Assembly: GCA_023439505.1 (NCBI GenBank)
Contig: JAEXNR010000054.1
Location: forward strand, 1 to 50,695
Source of the DNA: Bacillota bacterium
GTDB lineage: Bacteria > Bacillota > Clostridia > Lachnospirales > Lachnospiraceae
Direction of reading: 5' to 3'
DNA: 50,695 nt
Position numbers and translations under genes: made by a program
Shown here: piece after piece, positions 42,988-50,588 of the stretch
Layout: each line of letters opens with the position of its first letter
Position numbering within the stretch: position 1 is the stretch's first letter
Notes under the pieces: generated by a model
Database searches by the model: none
Told to the model about the DNA's origin: nothing
Seen by the model: only the letters and a program-made list of their open reading frames with translations

Positions 42988-44271
42988 ATGGGGAAGTTTT
43001 TTACATCTGTTCATCTGAAGGAAGACTTATGCATGGGCTGTATTAACTGCATCAAACGCTGTCCTACGCAAGCCATCCGGGTTCGGAACGGGAAAGCGGT
43101 GATTACGAAAGAATTTTGTATCGATTGCGGGGAATGCATTCGTATCTGCCCCCATCATGCCAAGGAAGCAACTTATGATTCACCTGAGGTGATGAAGAAG
43201 TTTGAATATACGGTGGCACTGCCCGCGCCATCCCTATATGGACAGTTCAATCATTTAGAGGATGTAAATATCGTCCTTACCGCACTTAAAAAGATGGGGT
43301 TTGACGCTGTGTTTGAGGTAAGCGGAGCAGCAGAACTGGTGTCGGAAATGTCCAGAAGATATGTGGCGGAGCATAAGGAGCAATGGCCCATTATCAGTAC
43401 GGCCTGTCCATCCGTTGTTCGTTTGATACAGGTTAGGTTTCCGAATTTGATTGAGCATCTGATTCCGATTGGTGCTCCGGTAGATCTTGCAGCATCCATG
43501 GCTCGTAAGAAGGCGATGGAGGTAACCGGATTGCCCTCAGAAAAGATAGGAATCATATTTATCTCTCCCTGCCCTGCCAAGATGACGGCGGTAAAGTCAC
43601 CAATTGGCATAGATCATAGTGATATTGATGCGGTATTGGCGATAAAAGAGGTTTATCCAATTCTGTTACCCTTAATGAAGCAAAGCATTGACGACGTGGA
43701 AGAGCTGGGAATATCCGGGCGGATCGGAATCGGCTGGGGAAGTACCGGCGGAGAGGCCGGAAGTCTCCTGACGGACAATTATCTGGCAGCGGACGGGATT
43801 GAAAATGTGATCAGGGTATTGGAGGATCTGGAGGATCAGAAGTTTGACCAGCTGGAATTTATTGAGTTGAATGCTTGTTCCGGGGGTTGTGTGGGTGGTG
43901 TATTAACCGTGGAAAATCCCTATGTAGCCAAGGTAAAGCTAAAAAGACTCAGAAAGTATCTTCCAGTGGCTCGTTCTCATATGAAAAATGTAAACAGCAA
44001 AGAAGGATATTGGACGGGTGAGGTAAAATACGAACCCGTTTTTAAGCTGGGAACGAATATGAAAGAAAGTATTGCCAATATGTCCAGGGTGGAAGAACTC
44101 TGTAAGAAGTTTCCCGGACTCGATTGTGGTTCCTGCGGAGCTCCTTCCTGTAAAGCTCTGGCGGAAGATATTGTCCGCGGCGTTGCCCATGAACAGGATT
44201 GTATTCATATTCTTAGAGATTATATTCACAGATTGTCGGATGAACTATCCCGTCTTGACATAAAGAAATAA
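42988..44271 (+). CDS. [FeFe]-hydrogenase-like protein with altered H-cluster motifs
   Basis: A 427-residue protein. Two [4Fe-4S] ferredoxin motifs (C-M-G-C-I-N-C and C-I-D-C-G-E-C) start it; the H-cluster-like domain follows (about 75-340). The three loops keep their cysteines but differ: L1 T-A-C-P-S-V, L2 S-P-C-P-A-K-M and L3 N-A-C-S-G-G-C-V-G-G. The L1 proton-relay cysteine and the L2 glutamate of catalytic enzymes are absent. The C-terminus has a four-cysteine D-C-G-S-C-G-A-P-S-C domain (about 382-400), known from corrinoid proteins and other redox partners. These features resemble the putative sensory hydrogenase lineages more than catalytic ones. It sits in the divergent operon with DRTGG, ATPase and PHP genes. 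GGGGATGAG precedes the ATG. Confidence 0.85.
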   Translation: MGKFFTSVHLKEDLCMGCINCIKRCPTQAIRVRNGKAVITKEFCIDCGECIRICPHHAKEATYDSPEVMKKFEYTVALPAPSLYGQFNHLEDVNIVLTALKKMGFDAVFEVSGAAELVSEMSRRYVAEHKEQWPIISTACPSVVRLIQVRFPNLIEHLIPIGAPVDLAASMARKKAMEVTGLPSEKIGIIFISPCPAKMTAVKSPIGIDHSDIDAVLAIKEVYPILLPLMKQSIDDVEELGISGRIGIGWGSTGGEAGSLLTDNYLAADGIENVIRVLEDLEDQKFDQLEFIELNACSGGCVGGVLTVENPYVAKVKLKRLRKYLPVARSHMKNVNSKEGYWTGEVKYEPVFKLGTNMKESIANMSRVEELCKKFPGLDCGSCGAPSCKALAEDIVRGVAHEQDCIHILRDYIHRLSDELSRLDIKK

Positions 44272-44383
44272 TAACATTTATATCATAAGATGAATCCGCT
44301 CACCTGTTGAAAACGGGTCAGTAAATGACAGAACTATTCTATCAAACTAATAGAATGCATTATCAGGTTTTATTCTACATAAG

Positions 44384-44438
44384 AAAGGAGGTTTACCGGA
44401 AAGGAAACGGGAATAGTACTTCCGGTAAATAAAGCATG
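44384..44438 (+). promoter_or_regulatory. Shine-Dalgarno separated from its start codon by a perfect hairpin
   Basis: AAAGGAGG (44384-44391) is followed at once by TTTACCGGAA (44392-44401), an 18-base loop and the exact complement TTCCGGTAAA (44420-44429), then six bases and ATG (44436). An in-frame TAA at 44430 rules out an upstream start in this frame, and no ATG, GTG or TTG lies at a normal distance from the Shine-Dalgarno. Folding the hairpin out places the Shine-Dalgarno six bases from ATG. Confidence 0.7.
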
Positions 44439-44771
44439 ACAGTAGAGAAATTAATACAAGCGGGTGGATTTAAGGTGTTAAATGAAGGGAATTGTCTTGA
44501 ACGGGAGATTACAGTGCCGTATTGTTGCGACCTGCTGAGTGTTGCCATGGGGAAAATGCCGGAGGGCGCAGCCTGGGTAACAGTTATGGGCAATATAAAT
44601 ACGTTAGCGGTGGCAACGCTATCGGATGCGGCATGTATTATTTTGGCAGACGGCAGCAATCTGGATCAGGCCGCAGTCAGTAAAGCCAAAGAACAGGGGA
44701 TTACGGTGCTTTTGTCTGAACTGCCTATCTTTGAAGCCGCCTTAAACATCCACGGGTTTCTTCATGCTTAA
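44436..44771 (+). CDS. DRTGG-like small protein (second copy)
   Basis: A 111-residue protein similar in layout to the 42063 product: E-R-E-I-T-V-P-Y-C-C-D-L-L-S-V-A-M, then T-V-M-G-N-I-N-T-L-A-V-A-T-L and I-T-V-L-L-S-E-L-P-I-F-E. The two are clearly diverged, so they are not a recent duplication. It overlaps the PHP gene by eight bases. Translation probably depends on the hairpin-spaced Shine-Dalgarno just upstream. Its function is unknown. Confidence 0.72.
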   Translation: MTVEKLIQAGGFKVLNEGNCLEREITVPYCCDLLSVAMGKMPEGAAWVTVMGNINTLAVATLSDAACIILADGSNLDQAAVSKAKEQGITVLLSELPIFEAALNIHGFLHA

Positions 44772-45483
44772 ACTTTCGTATGATCTTCATATCCATTCCT
44801 GCCTTTCTCCCTGTGGGGATGATGATATGACACCTGCCAATATTGTCGGTATGTCTGCATTAAAGGACCTGGATGTGATTGCGCTGACGGATCACAATTC
44901 CTGCAGGAACTGTCCTCCCCTAATGCATCTGGCAGAACAAAACAATATCATTGCAATTCCGGGTATGGAGCTATGTACCATGGAGGAAGTGCATGTACTC
45001 TGTCTTTTTGAGAACTTAGCGGACGCACTTTGCTTTGACGAATTTGTTGCCGGGAAGTTAATAAGAATCCCAAATGATGAGAATATCTTTGGAAAACAGG
45101 TGGTATGTGATGAACGGGATCAGGTGATAGGAACGCTGCCGTATTTATTGATCAATGCCACGGAGATTTCCTTTGACCATCTGGAAGAGATTATGAAGAA
45201 GTTTCATGGGATGTATATTCCGGCCCATATTGATAAGAATGCAAACAGTCTGTTATCGAATCTTGGATTTATACCCCCGGATTCTAAATTCAGATGTGCA
45301 GAGGTTAAAGATACGAAGCAATTGGAAGAACTTTATCAGAGAAATCCTTATCTGAAGCAGTGCAATATCATATCGGATTCCGATGCCCATTCCCTGGGGT
45401 TAATCAATGAACCAATCCATTTTCTCGAAGTTGAAGGCAGGAGCAGAAAGGATGTACTGAATGCATTGATGAAAGTAAGGTAA
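44764..45483 (+). CDS. PHP-domain phosphoesterase
   Basis: A 239-residue metal-dependent phosphoesterase of the PHP family. Metal ligands are visible: D-L-H-I-H-S (5-10), L-T-D-H-N-S (about 40-45), E near 66, H-I-D-K-N (about 150) and D-S-D-A-H-S (about 206-211). The length fits a stand-alone PHP domain such as those acting on phosphorylated small molecules or nucleotides. The start codon overlaps the end of the DRTGG gene by eight bases, so it is the last gene of the operon. A strong terminator follows. Its substrate is unknown. Confidence 0.88.
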   Translation: MLKLSYDLHIHSCLSPCGDDDMTPANIVGMSALKDLDVIALTDHNSCRNCPPLMHLAEQNNIIAIPGMELCTMEEVHVLCLFENLADALCFDEFVAGKLIRIPNDENIFGKQVVCDERDQVIGTLPYLLINATEISFDHLEEIMKKFHGMYIPAHIDKNANSLLSNLGFIPPDSKFRCAEVKDTKQLEELYQRNPYLKQCNIISDSDAHSLGLINEPIHFLEVEGRSRKDVLNALMKVR

Positions 45484-45505
45484 TATTCTTTGGCAAAATA
45501 GATTG

Positions 45506-45559
45506 GCATCGGGTACCATTTGGGTGTTTAAGCACCTGTGGAATCCGATGCTTTCTTTT
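45506..45559 (+). terminator. Terminator ending the plus-strand operon
   Basis: GCATCGG (45506-45512) pairs with CCGATGC (45545-45551), with a nested stem (GGGTG/GCACC) and TTTCTTTT after it. Confidence 0.8.
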
Positions 45560-45759
45560 AGATCTTATGAAAAACAGTTGAATTGTAACAGAAGATGAAT
45601 TATGATGATACAGATGTATTGTCAAAACATTGTTGGGCAGAATATTGATGGAATAGAGATAGAATCAACATGAGAAAAATTTAGCTGTCAAATTATTATA
45701 ATAAAAAAAGTGTAGCAGAGGAATAGAGAAATGAGAGGAAAAGAAAGAGGAGATAAGGC

Positions 45760-47151
45760 ATGAAGCTAATCGATATCAGAGATTTATACCGTGCGAAAGA
45801 TTTGTATATCGGAAAGAGTATTACCGTGGGGGGATGGATCAGAAGTATTCGTGATTCCAAGAGTTTTGGATTCATTGTGATGAATGACGGTACGTATTTT
45901 GAACCGCTTCAAATTGTATATCACGATACGATGGAAAATTTCCTGTCGATATCAAGGCTGAATGTTGGGTCTGCAATTATCGCCACAGGAATATTGGTTG
46001 CAACACCGGAGGCGAAGCAGCCGTTTGAGGTGCAGGCGGAAGTAATCACCATCGAGGGGGCATCAACAGCAGACTACCCGCTGCAAAAGAAGCGGCATAC
46101 CCTGGAGTATCTCAGAACACTGACCCATTTAAGACCCAGGACAAATACCTTTCAGGCAGTGTTTCGTGTCAGGTCATTCATTGCACATGCGATACATGAA
46201 TATTTTCAGGATCGGGATTTTGTTTATGTGCACACCCCGATTATTACCGGAAGCGATGCGGAGGGAGCGGGAGAGATGTTTCATGTTACAACGCTGGACA
46301 TGGAGAATCCACCCAGAACGAAAGATGGAAAGATTGATGTCACCCAGGATTTCTTCGGAAAGCATACCAACTTAACGGTAAGCGGTCAGCTAAACGGAGA
46401 GACCTATGCTATGGCTTTTAAGAGGATCTATACCTTCGGACCGACCTTTCGCGCGGAGAATTCCAACACCACAAGACATGCGGCTGAGTTTTGGATGATT
46501 GAGCCCGAGATGGCTTTTGCAGATCTGCAGGATGATATGGATCTGGCAGAAGGCATGTTAAAATATGTGATCAATTACACCCTGGCACATGCGCCGCAAG
46601 AAATGCAATTCTTCAATCAGTTTATCGATCATGGGCTTTTGGAACGCTTAAAGACAGTGGCAAATTCTGAATTCGCTCATGTGACTTATACAGAGGCAAT
46701 TGAACTGTTATCAAAGAATAATGACAATTTTGATTATAAGGTTTCCTGGGGATGCGATCTTCAGACGGAACACGAACGTTATCTTACGGAACAGATTTTT
46801 AAAAAACCTGTTTTTGTTACGGATTATCCCAAGGAGATCAAGGCATTCTATATGAAGCTGAATGAGGATAATAAGACGGTTGCGGCAATGGATCTTCTGG
46901 TTCCCGGAATCGGTGAGATCATCGGAGGAAGCCAGCGGGAAGATGATTATGATAAGCTGGTGGCGCGGATGGAAGAGCTGGGACTTAACCATGCAGATTA
47001 TGAATTTTATTTGGATTTAAGAAAGTTCGGTTCGGCAAGACATGCGGGCTTTGGTCTTGGATTTGAGCGCTGCGTTATGTATCTGACGGGGATGAGCAAC
47101 ATCAGAGATGTGGTGCCGTTTCCCAGAACAGTGAATAACTGCGATTTATAA
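45760..47151 (+). CDS. asnS: Asparaginyl-tRNA synthetase
   Basis: A 463-residue class II synthetase charging tRNA-Asn. An OB-fold anticodon-binding domain (about 1-115, V-G-G-W-I-R-S-I-R-D-S) is followed by the catalytic domain with motif 2 F-R-A-E-N-S-N-T-T-R-H (near 240) and motif 3 F-G-L-G-F-E-R (near 435), and the ending P-F-P-R-T. The N-terminal and active-site residues are those of AsnRS rather than AspRS. GGAG at 45750 precedes the ATG. No T-box was seen in the 200 bases upstream; an AT-rich TATAAT at 45697 may be the promoter. Confidence 0.96.
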   Translation: MKLIDIRDLYRAKDLYIGKSITVGGWIRSIRDSKSFGFIVMNDGTYFEPLQIVYHDTMENFLSISRLNVGSAIIATGILVATPEAKQPFEVQAEVITIEGASTADYPLQKKRHTLEYLRTLTHLRPRTNTFQAVFRVRSFIAHAIHEYFQDRDFVYVHTPIITGSDAEGAGEMFHVTTLDMENPPRTKDGKIDVTQDFFGKHTNLTVSGQLNGETYAMAFKRIYTFGPTFRAENSNTTRHAAEFWMIEPEMAFADLQDDMDLAEGMLKYVINYTLAHAPQEMQFFNQFIDHGLLERLKTVANSEFAHVTYTEAIELLSKNNDNFDYKVSWGCDLQTEHERYLTEQIFKKPVFVTDYPKEIKAFYMKLNEDNKTVAAMDLLVPGIGEIIGGSQREDDYDKLVARMEELGLNHADYEFYLDLRKFGSARHAGFGLGFERCVMYLTGMSNIRDVVPFPRTVNNCDL

Positions 47152-47187
47152 AGACGGGATAGGAAAGAAACCTGAATCATGGTGCCA

Positions 47188-47246
47188 CAAGAAGAGAGGA
47201 TAATCAACGGAGCTATGGAATGCTTCGCGATTATCCTCTCTTCTTG
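47188..47246. other. 18-bp perfect inverted repeat between asnS and queT
   Basis: Positions 47188-47205 and 47229-47246 are exact 18-base complements (arm CAAGAAGAGAGGATAATC). A second inner stem (GGAGC/GCTTC) and an outer GGTGC/GCGCC stem extend the fold. No U-run follows on either strand. The genes on both sides are convergent, so it may separate their transcripts or may be a small mobile or regulatory RNA element. Confidence 0.75.
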
Positions 47247-47308
47247 CCGTGCGCCCGGCGGGCGTACAAACCTTGCTATGTTACTATAACGGATTACCTG
47301 AATTGGAA

Positions 47309-47803
47309 CTAACTAACGTGACTTGGTTTAAAGATATAATACTTTATTTTATCAAGCACCAACAACAGCATATATCCCATGATTCCCGCAGAGACTAATT
47401 CACCCAGCCCGATGGAAAGCATCATAAGCGGAACCGGCTGCGCTTCTCCATATGCAAAACGAAGTACCCATGGAATAACTATGGCATTGATAACAATTGG
47501 GAATACGGGGACTAAGAGCTTATAGCGCCGGAAGGAATAGGACAGGATTGCTGCCAGTAAAGTTGCTGCGGAGCCGAATACGATATCCAGAATGTCTGCC
47601 CCCGACAGAATGGCACTTAAAAAGCATCCGATGGTTACACCGGGAATGGCAGCTGGGGTAAAGTAAGGCATAATCGTCAGGACTTCTGCGATTCGAAACT
47701 GAATTGGTCCAAAGCTTGAAAATTGAAAGATTAATACCAGAACGGTATAAAGGGCGGCAATGACTGCCGCATGGGTAATAAACAGGGTATTTCTTCTTTT
47801 CAT
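47309..47803 (-). CDS. queT: QueT family queuosine-precursor transporter
   Basis: A 164-residue integral membrane protein with about five or six hydrophobic helices and no large soluble domain. The N-terminus (A-A-V-I-A-A-L-Y-T-V-L-V-L) and the central F-R-I-A-E-V-L-T-I-M-P-Y-F-T-P-A-A-I-P-G match the QueT (ECF-type S-component) family that imports the queuosine precursor preQ1 or preQ0. It is the only queuosine gene in the window. AAAGGAGAA precedes the ATG. Promoter and leader are described next to it. Confidence 0.88.
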   Translation of the reverse strand: MKRRNTLFITHAAVIAALYTVLVLIFQFSSFGPIQFRIAEVLTIMPYFTPAAIPGVTIGCFLSAILSGADILDIVFGSAATLLAAILSYSFRRYKLLVPVFPIVINAIVIPWVLRFAYGEAQPVPLMMLSIGLGELVSAGIMGYMLLLVLDKIKYYIFKPSHVS

Positions 47804-47829
47804 TTTAATTCTCCTTTAGTTTTGTTTTA

Positions 47830-47895
47830 CGTCAGGAAGGTTACGAACTGACGTTATGTGATTAGCGCAAGCCTTGATTTATAAGGGTTCGCGAC
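47830..47895 (-). promoter_or_regulatory. Structured leader of queT, candidate preQ1 riboswitch
   Basis: Between the queT promoter and start, the minus-strand RNA contains TAAGG-tcgcgaac-CCTTA, an A/C-rich tail and then ACGTCAG...CTGACGT, a perfect 7-bp stem just before AAAGGAGAA. QueT genes are often under preQ1 riboswitches, and compact pseudoknot-prone leaders of this length fit. I cannot assign the class (I, II or III) by eye. Confidence 0.45.
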
Positions 47896-47901
47896 CTTAT
47901 T

Positions 47902-47929
47902 AGTATAGCATGAAAATGGGGGTTGTCAA
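47902..47929 (-). promoter_or_regulatory. Promoter for queT
   Basis: On the minus strand TTGACA (47929-47924), a 16-base spacer and TATACT (47907-47902). Confidence 0.85.
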
Positions 47930-47932
47930 GCG

Positions 47933-47952
47933 TTGACTCAAGATTTGACTCA
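47933..47952. repeat. Pair of TTGACTCA direct repeats
   Basis: TTGACTCA occurs at 47933-47940 and 47945-47952, twelve bases apart, just upstream of the queT promoter. It could be a regulator site or a leftover of a mobile-element junction. The distance of one helical turn plus fits protein binding. Confidence 0.4.
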
Positions 47953-47989
47953 GGTTAATGTAAATACAAAATACAATAATTTAAAAAGG

Positions 47990-48021
47990 CAATAGCTGAG
48001 GTGTTTGGCTATTGTTTTTTT
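47990..48021 (+). terminator. Plus-strand terminator with no obvious gene before it
   Basis: CAATAGC (47990-47996) pairs with GCTATTG (48008-48014), followed by T7. The next plus-strand gene upstream is asnS, which ends 840 bases earlier. It may end an unannotated transcript or be a remnant of a lost gene. Confidence 0.75.
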
Positions 48022-48183
48022 GCATACTCCACAAATTTGAAAGTACTAACGAGTTTAAAAGCAATTGTATTATTAAAAAAATACAGTATTTTCAGCGGTT
48101 ATAGCGATTTTATATATCTTAAATCGTTACGAGTTCACGTGAATTCAGGTTGTAAGAGGCGATAGTTATAAAATATTTTTAGT

Positions 48184-48279
48184 TTAACTTCTTAGTTTTT
48201 TTGACATCAACAAAATTATTAGCAAAACGATAATCCATATTGCGGTGGATAATTCTCTTGTGGTAAATAACTCAATCAT
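48184..48279 (-). CDS. Small membrane protein or truncated membrane-protein gene
   Basis: A 31-residue frame on the minus strand: a short polar start (M-I-E-L-F-T-T-R-E-L-S), then a strongly hydrophobic helix (I-W-I-I-V-L-L-I-I-L-L) and a basic end (K-K-L-R-S). GGGGGGA stands five bases before the ATG. The start resembles the N-terminus of longer clostridial membrane proteins, so it may be a stub of a once larger gene in this accessory region rather than a real micropeptide. Composition and ribosome-binding site still support translation. Confidence 0.45.
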   Translation of the reverse strand: MIELFTTRELSTAIWIIVLLIILLMSKKLRS

Positions 48280-48431
48280 ATTTTCCCCCCTCATGTGTAA
48301 TATAATCATTTTATTCCATCTGATTACAAAATTAAACAATTATTACTGTTATATGTATGAGAAAAAATTTGTTAATATAGAATTTATGTGATATACTACA
48401 TTATATAGAAATGAATTGGAGGTGTACTATT

Positions 48432-48596
48432 ATGATATCAGCTCAAAAGGATATTAATAAATCAAATCCAAATGAAACAAAATTGGAATTGTATGCCTTG
48501 CTTGGAGAAGGATACAAAGCAATGAAAGAAGGACGAGAAATTAGTACCCAGTCTTTGAAAGATAGAATCAGCCAAAGGAGAAAAGAGCATGAGTAA
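48432..48596 (+). CDS. Antitoxin-like small protein of a type II toxin-antitoxin pair
   Basis: A 54-residue charged protein, largely helical with A-L-L-G-E-G-Y-K-A-M-K-E-G-R and a basic tail (R-I-S-Q-R-R-K-E). Stand-alone antitoxins of this size typically bind their toxin and their own operator. TTGGAGGTG supports the ATG at 48432; a frame start at 48411 is upstream of the Shine-Dalgarno and unlikely. The end overlaps the toxin start by eight bases, the usual coupling for such pairs. The antitoxin family (ParD, RelB or other) cannot be told by eye. Confidence 0.7.
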   Translation: MISAQKDINKSNPNETKLELYALLGEGYKAMKEGREISTQSLKDRISQRRKEHE

Positions 48597-48900
48597 GGTT
48601 ATGTTTACTCAGCCAGCAGAATATGACTTAATAAGGATTGAGGATTATATAAGAGACATTTTATATAATCCTCAATCGTCTATAAAGGTTGTTGATGGGA
48701 TCATTGAAACTGCTGAAAAGCTAGGACTTTTTCCAAATGAGCATCAACTTGTAAATGACTTTTTGTTGGCTGAATTAGGTTTTCGGATGACTCGATATGA
48801 CAACTATAATATTTTTTATATCTACGATGAATACTTAAATATAGTACATATTATCAGAATCCTGTATAACAGGGCTGACTGGCAAAACATCTTGAAATAA
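48589..48900 (+). CDS. ParE/RelE-type toxin
   Basis: A 103-residue protein with the RelE/ParE toxin pattern: V-M-F-T-Q-P-A-E-Y-D-L at the start, then I-E-D-Y-I-R, a central L-G-F-R-M-T-R-Y-D-N-Y-N-I-F-Y-I-Y-D-E and the ending V-H-I-I-R-I-L-Y-N-R-A-D-W. The I-L-Y-x-R-x-D-W tail is characteristic of ParE-like toxins, which inhibit DNA gyrase; RelE relatives cut mRNA. Which of the two cannot be decided here. It lies next to the antitoxin gene and close to the IS element. Confidence 0.82.
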   Translation: MSKVMFTQPAEYDLIRIEDYIRDILYNPQSSIKVVDGIIETAEKLGLFPNEHQLVNDFLLAELGFRMTRYDNYNIFYIYDEYLNIVHIIRILYNRADWQNILK

Positions 48901-49095
48901 TAGGTACTATGTGCCTTGAGTAAAAAGTAATTATTTAATCCCACATTATTCATCGTGACATGAAAACGAAGTTAACTGCCACGAATTATCCTGATGAATC
49001 TGATTACCATTAAAAAGGCTACTTTTCTGCTAAAAATGGGCAGACTTCACCTGTCATGTTTAAAAGGCTTTCAGATTATCAAGGTGCTACATTTG

Positions 49096-50418
49096 TTATT
49101 CCAACTTTACAGTGAGATTTTTGATGTTCCTTAAAGTTTCCATATATTCATTTTGATAAGGACAGCTACTGCAGAGTTTGAAAATAATATATCTTGCTGA
49201 ATGGATAATCCTTGCGGCTATCTTTATCAGCTTTAAACGAATGGTATCTATCCGCAGCTTTCTCATTTTTGCGGGCAAAACCAGTCGGCGGAACCAATTG
49301 AATAGGTTGTATGCCAAAACAGATATCTGAAGTTTATTGGAGTTCGTTATCATACTTCGACTGTTCATTAAATCCATATGGAAACCTGACTTTGATTCTT
49401 TGATGAAGTTCTCCATGGTTCCACGATTGCAATAGAAGTGAATAACATCCTCCGGATTGCTTTCCATGTTTGTGACTATGAAAGTATACAAATGAGTCAA
49501 CTGCCCATAAGGTTTTTCAACCTTAACTGCCACTCTTCTTGGATAAAGCCAGCTGTCTGCTTTGTAGAAGAATTCGCCATAGACCACTGCATAATCAACC
49601 TGATTATCTTTTGTTAGATCACAAAGTTCAGTGAAATAGTCAGCAGCAGCCTCCCTAAGAGGTTTGCTTTTTCAAACGGATTGCATAGGTAACGCCATTG
49701 GATTCCAGCTTTTCGTAAAACATGACATCCGCAAACCCGCTGTCACCACGAAGATAGATATCGGTGGTTGGATAATCCTCTTGAAATTCAAGGAGTAGCG
49801 GATATAAAAAATCTTTTGCATTTTTGGAAGTATAAACATTTCCTGGACGGAGTTCTGCTTTCAAAAGATCTCCAGTTAGGCCATCATAAGCTAAGAGAGG
49901 ATGGTACCCGTAGTCGCTGTAGTACTGATTGTAATCATTTCCTTCTTGGCTACCATAAGTGGTAAATAGTGTAGAATCAATATCAATTAAGATCTGCTCT
50001 TGTTTCTTGATCGAATAAATGCGTTTGCGAAGTATCTGCTGAATCTGTTCAAACTGCATAAGGCAGATGTCATCACAGCGATTGATAAAGCGTGACATAG
50101 TGGGCTGTGAAGCCAGATTTTTTTAGCAAGAATTGCATTAAATACAGGATCATGTGTTAGTTCATCAGCGTCATCATCCTGAAAATAAGCAGCTACTGTT
50201 TGGTAAATCTTCTGCATTAGATTTTCAGTATCGGTGTGATAACGAAAAGAGGCTAAATCTTTTGTTTTAAACTTTGATTGAATTAACTTATCAAAACCGA
50301 TTTTGCGGGCGAATTCATTAACAGGAATCATCCCGGCATCGGAGGATAAATCGCCTCCGTTGAAATTTATTTTAATCTTATTATTGATTTCCAAATGAAG
50401 TTCATCTAAAATATGCAT
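49096..50418 (-). pseudogene. IS1380-family transposase with two frame disruptions
   Basis: The translated pieces read as one DDE transposase. Piece 1 (50418-about 50120) has the N-terminal part ending in A-I-L-A-K-K. Piece 2 (about 50119-49660) has D-I-D-S-T-L-F-T-T-Y-G, Y-S-D-Y-G-Y-H-P-L-L-A-Y-D-G-L-T-G-D and L-R-G-D-S-G-F-A-D. Piece 3 (about 49659-49096) has V-V-Y-G-E-F-F, I-H-F-Y-C-N-R-G-T-M-E-N and V-L-A-Y-N-L-F-N-W-F-R. The breaks are at an A7 run (50118-50124) and near 49655-49672. AAAGGAG supports a start at 50418. The family call rests on these motifs. Programmed frameshifting could rescue the first break, but the second looks like decay. Confidence 0.85.
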
Positions 50419-50464
50419 AAGGGCTTCTCCTTTGTGTTTTTGATTTTGTGGTGATTTCATTATA
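49096..50464 (-). mobile_element. IS1380-family insertion sequence, ends not defined
   Basis: The transposase pseudogene marks an insertion sequence. A TATAAT on the minus strand (50459-50464) may be its promoter. I could not identify the terminal inverted repeats or target duplication; the element probably extends somewhat beyond both limits given here. Candidate flanking sequence is present at 48960-49095 and 50465-50560. Confidence 0.7.
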
Positions 50465-50588
50465 CAAAAGGTGAGGCTCTTTTTCTATTCAATTCGTTCA
50501 CTTTTTAAGTGAAAAGCAATAACATTTAAAAACCAGTAATTATGCGGTGCGTAGAACTGTTAGCAACAACTAGTATTTCGTCCTCTAA

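Noticed and set aside
45560..45759. T-box before asnS
   Set aside because: No specifier stem, T-box sequence or terminator was found in this stretch, unlike the clear one before ileS.
48960..49095. Possible coding remnant left of the IS
   Set aside because: Short plus-strand frames are interrupted by stops and match no recognisable family; the stretch may be part of the IS end.
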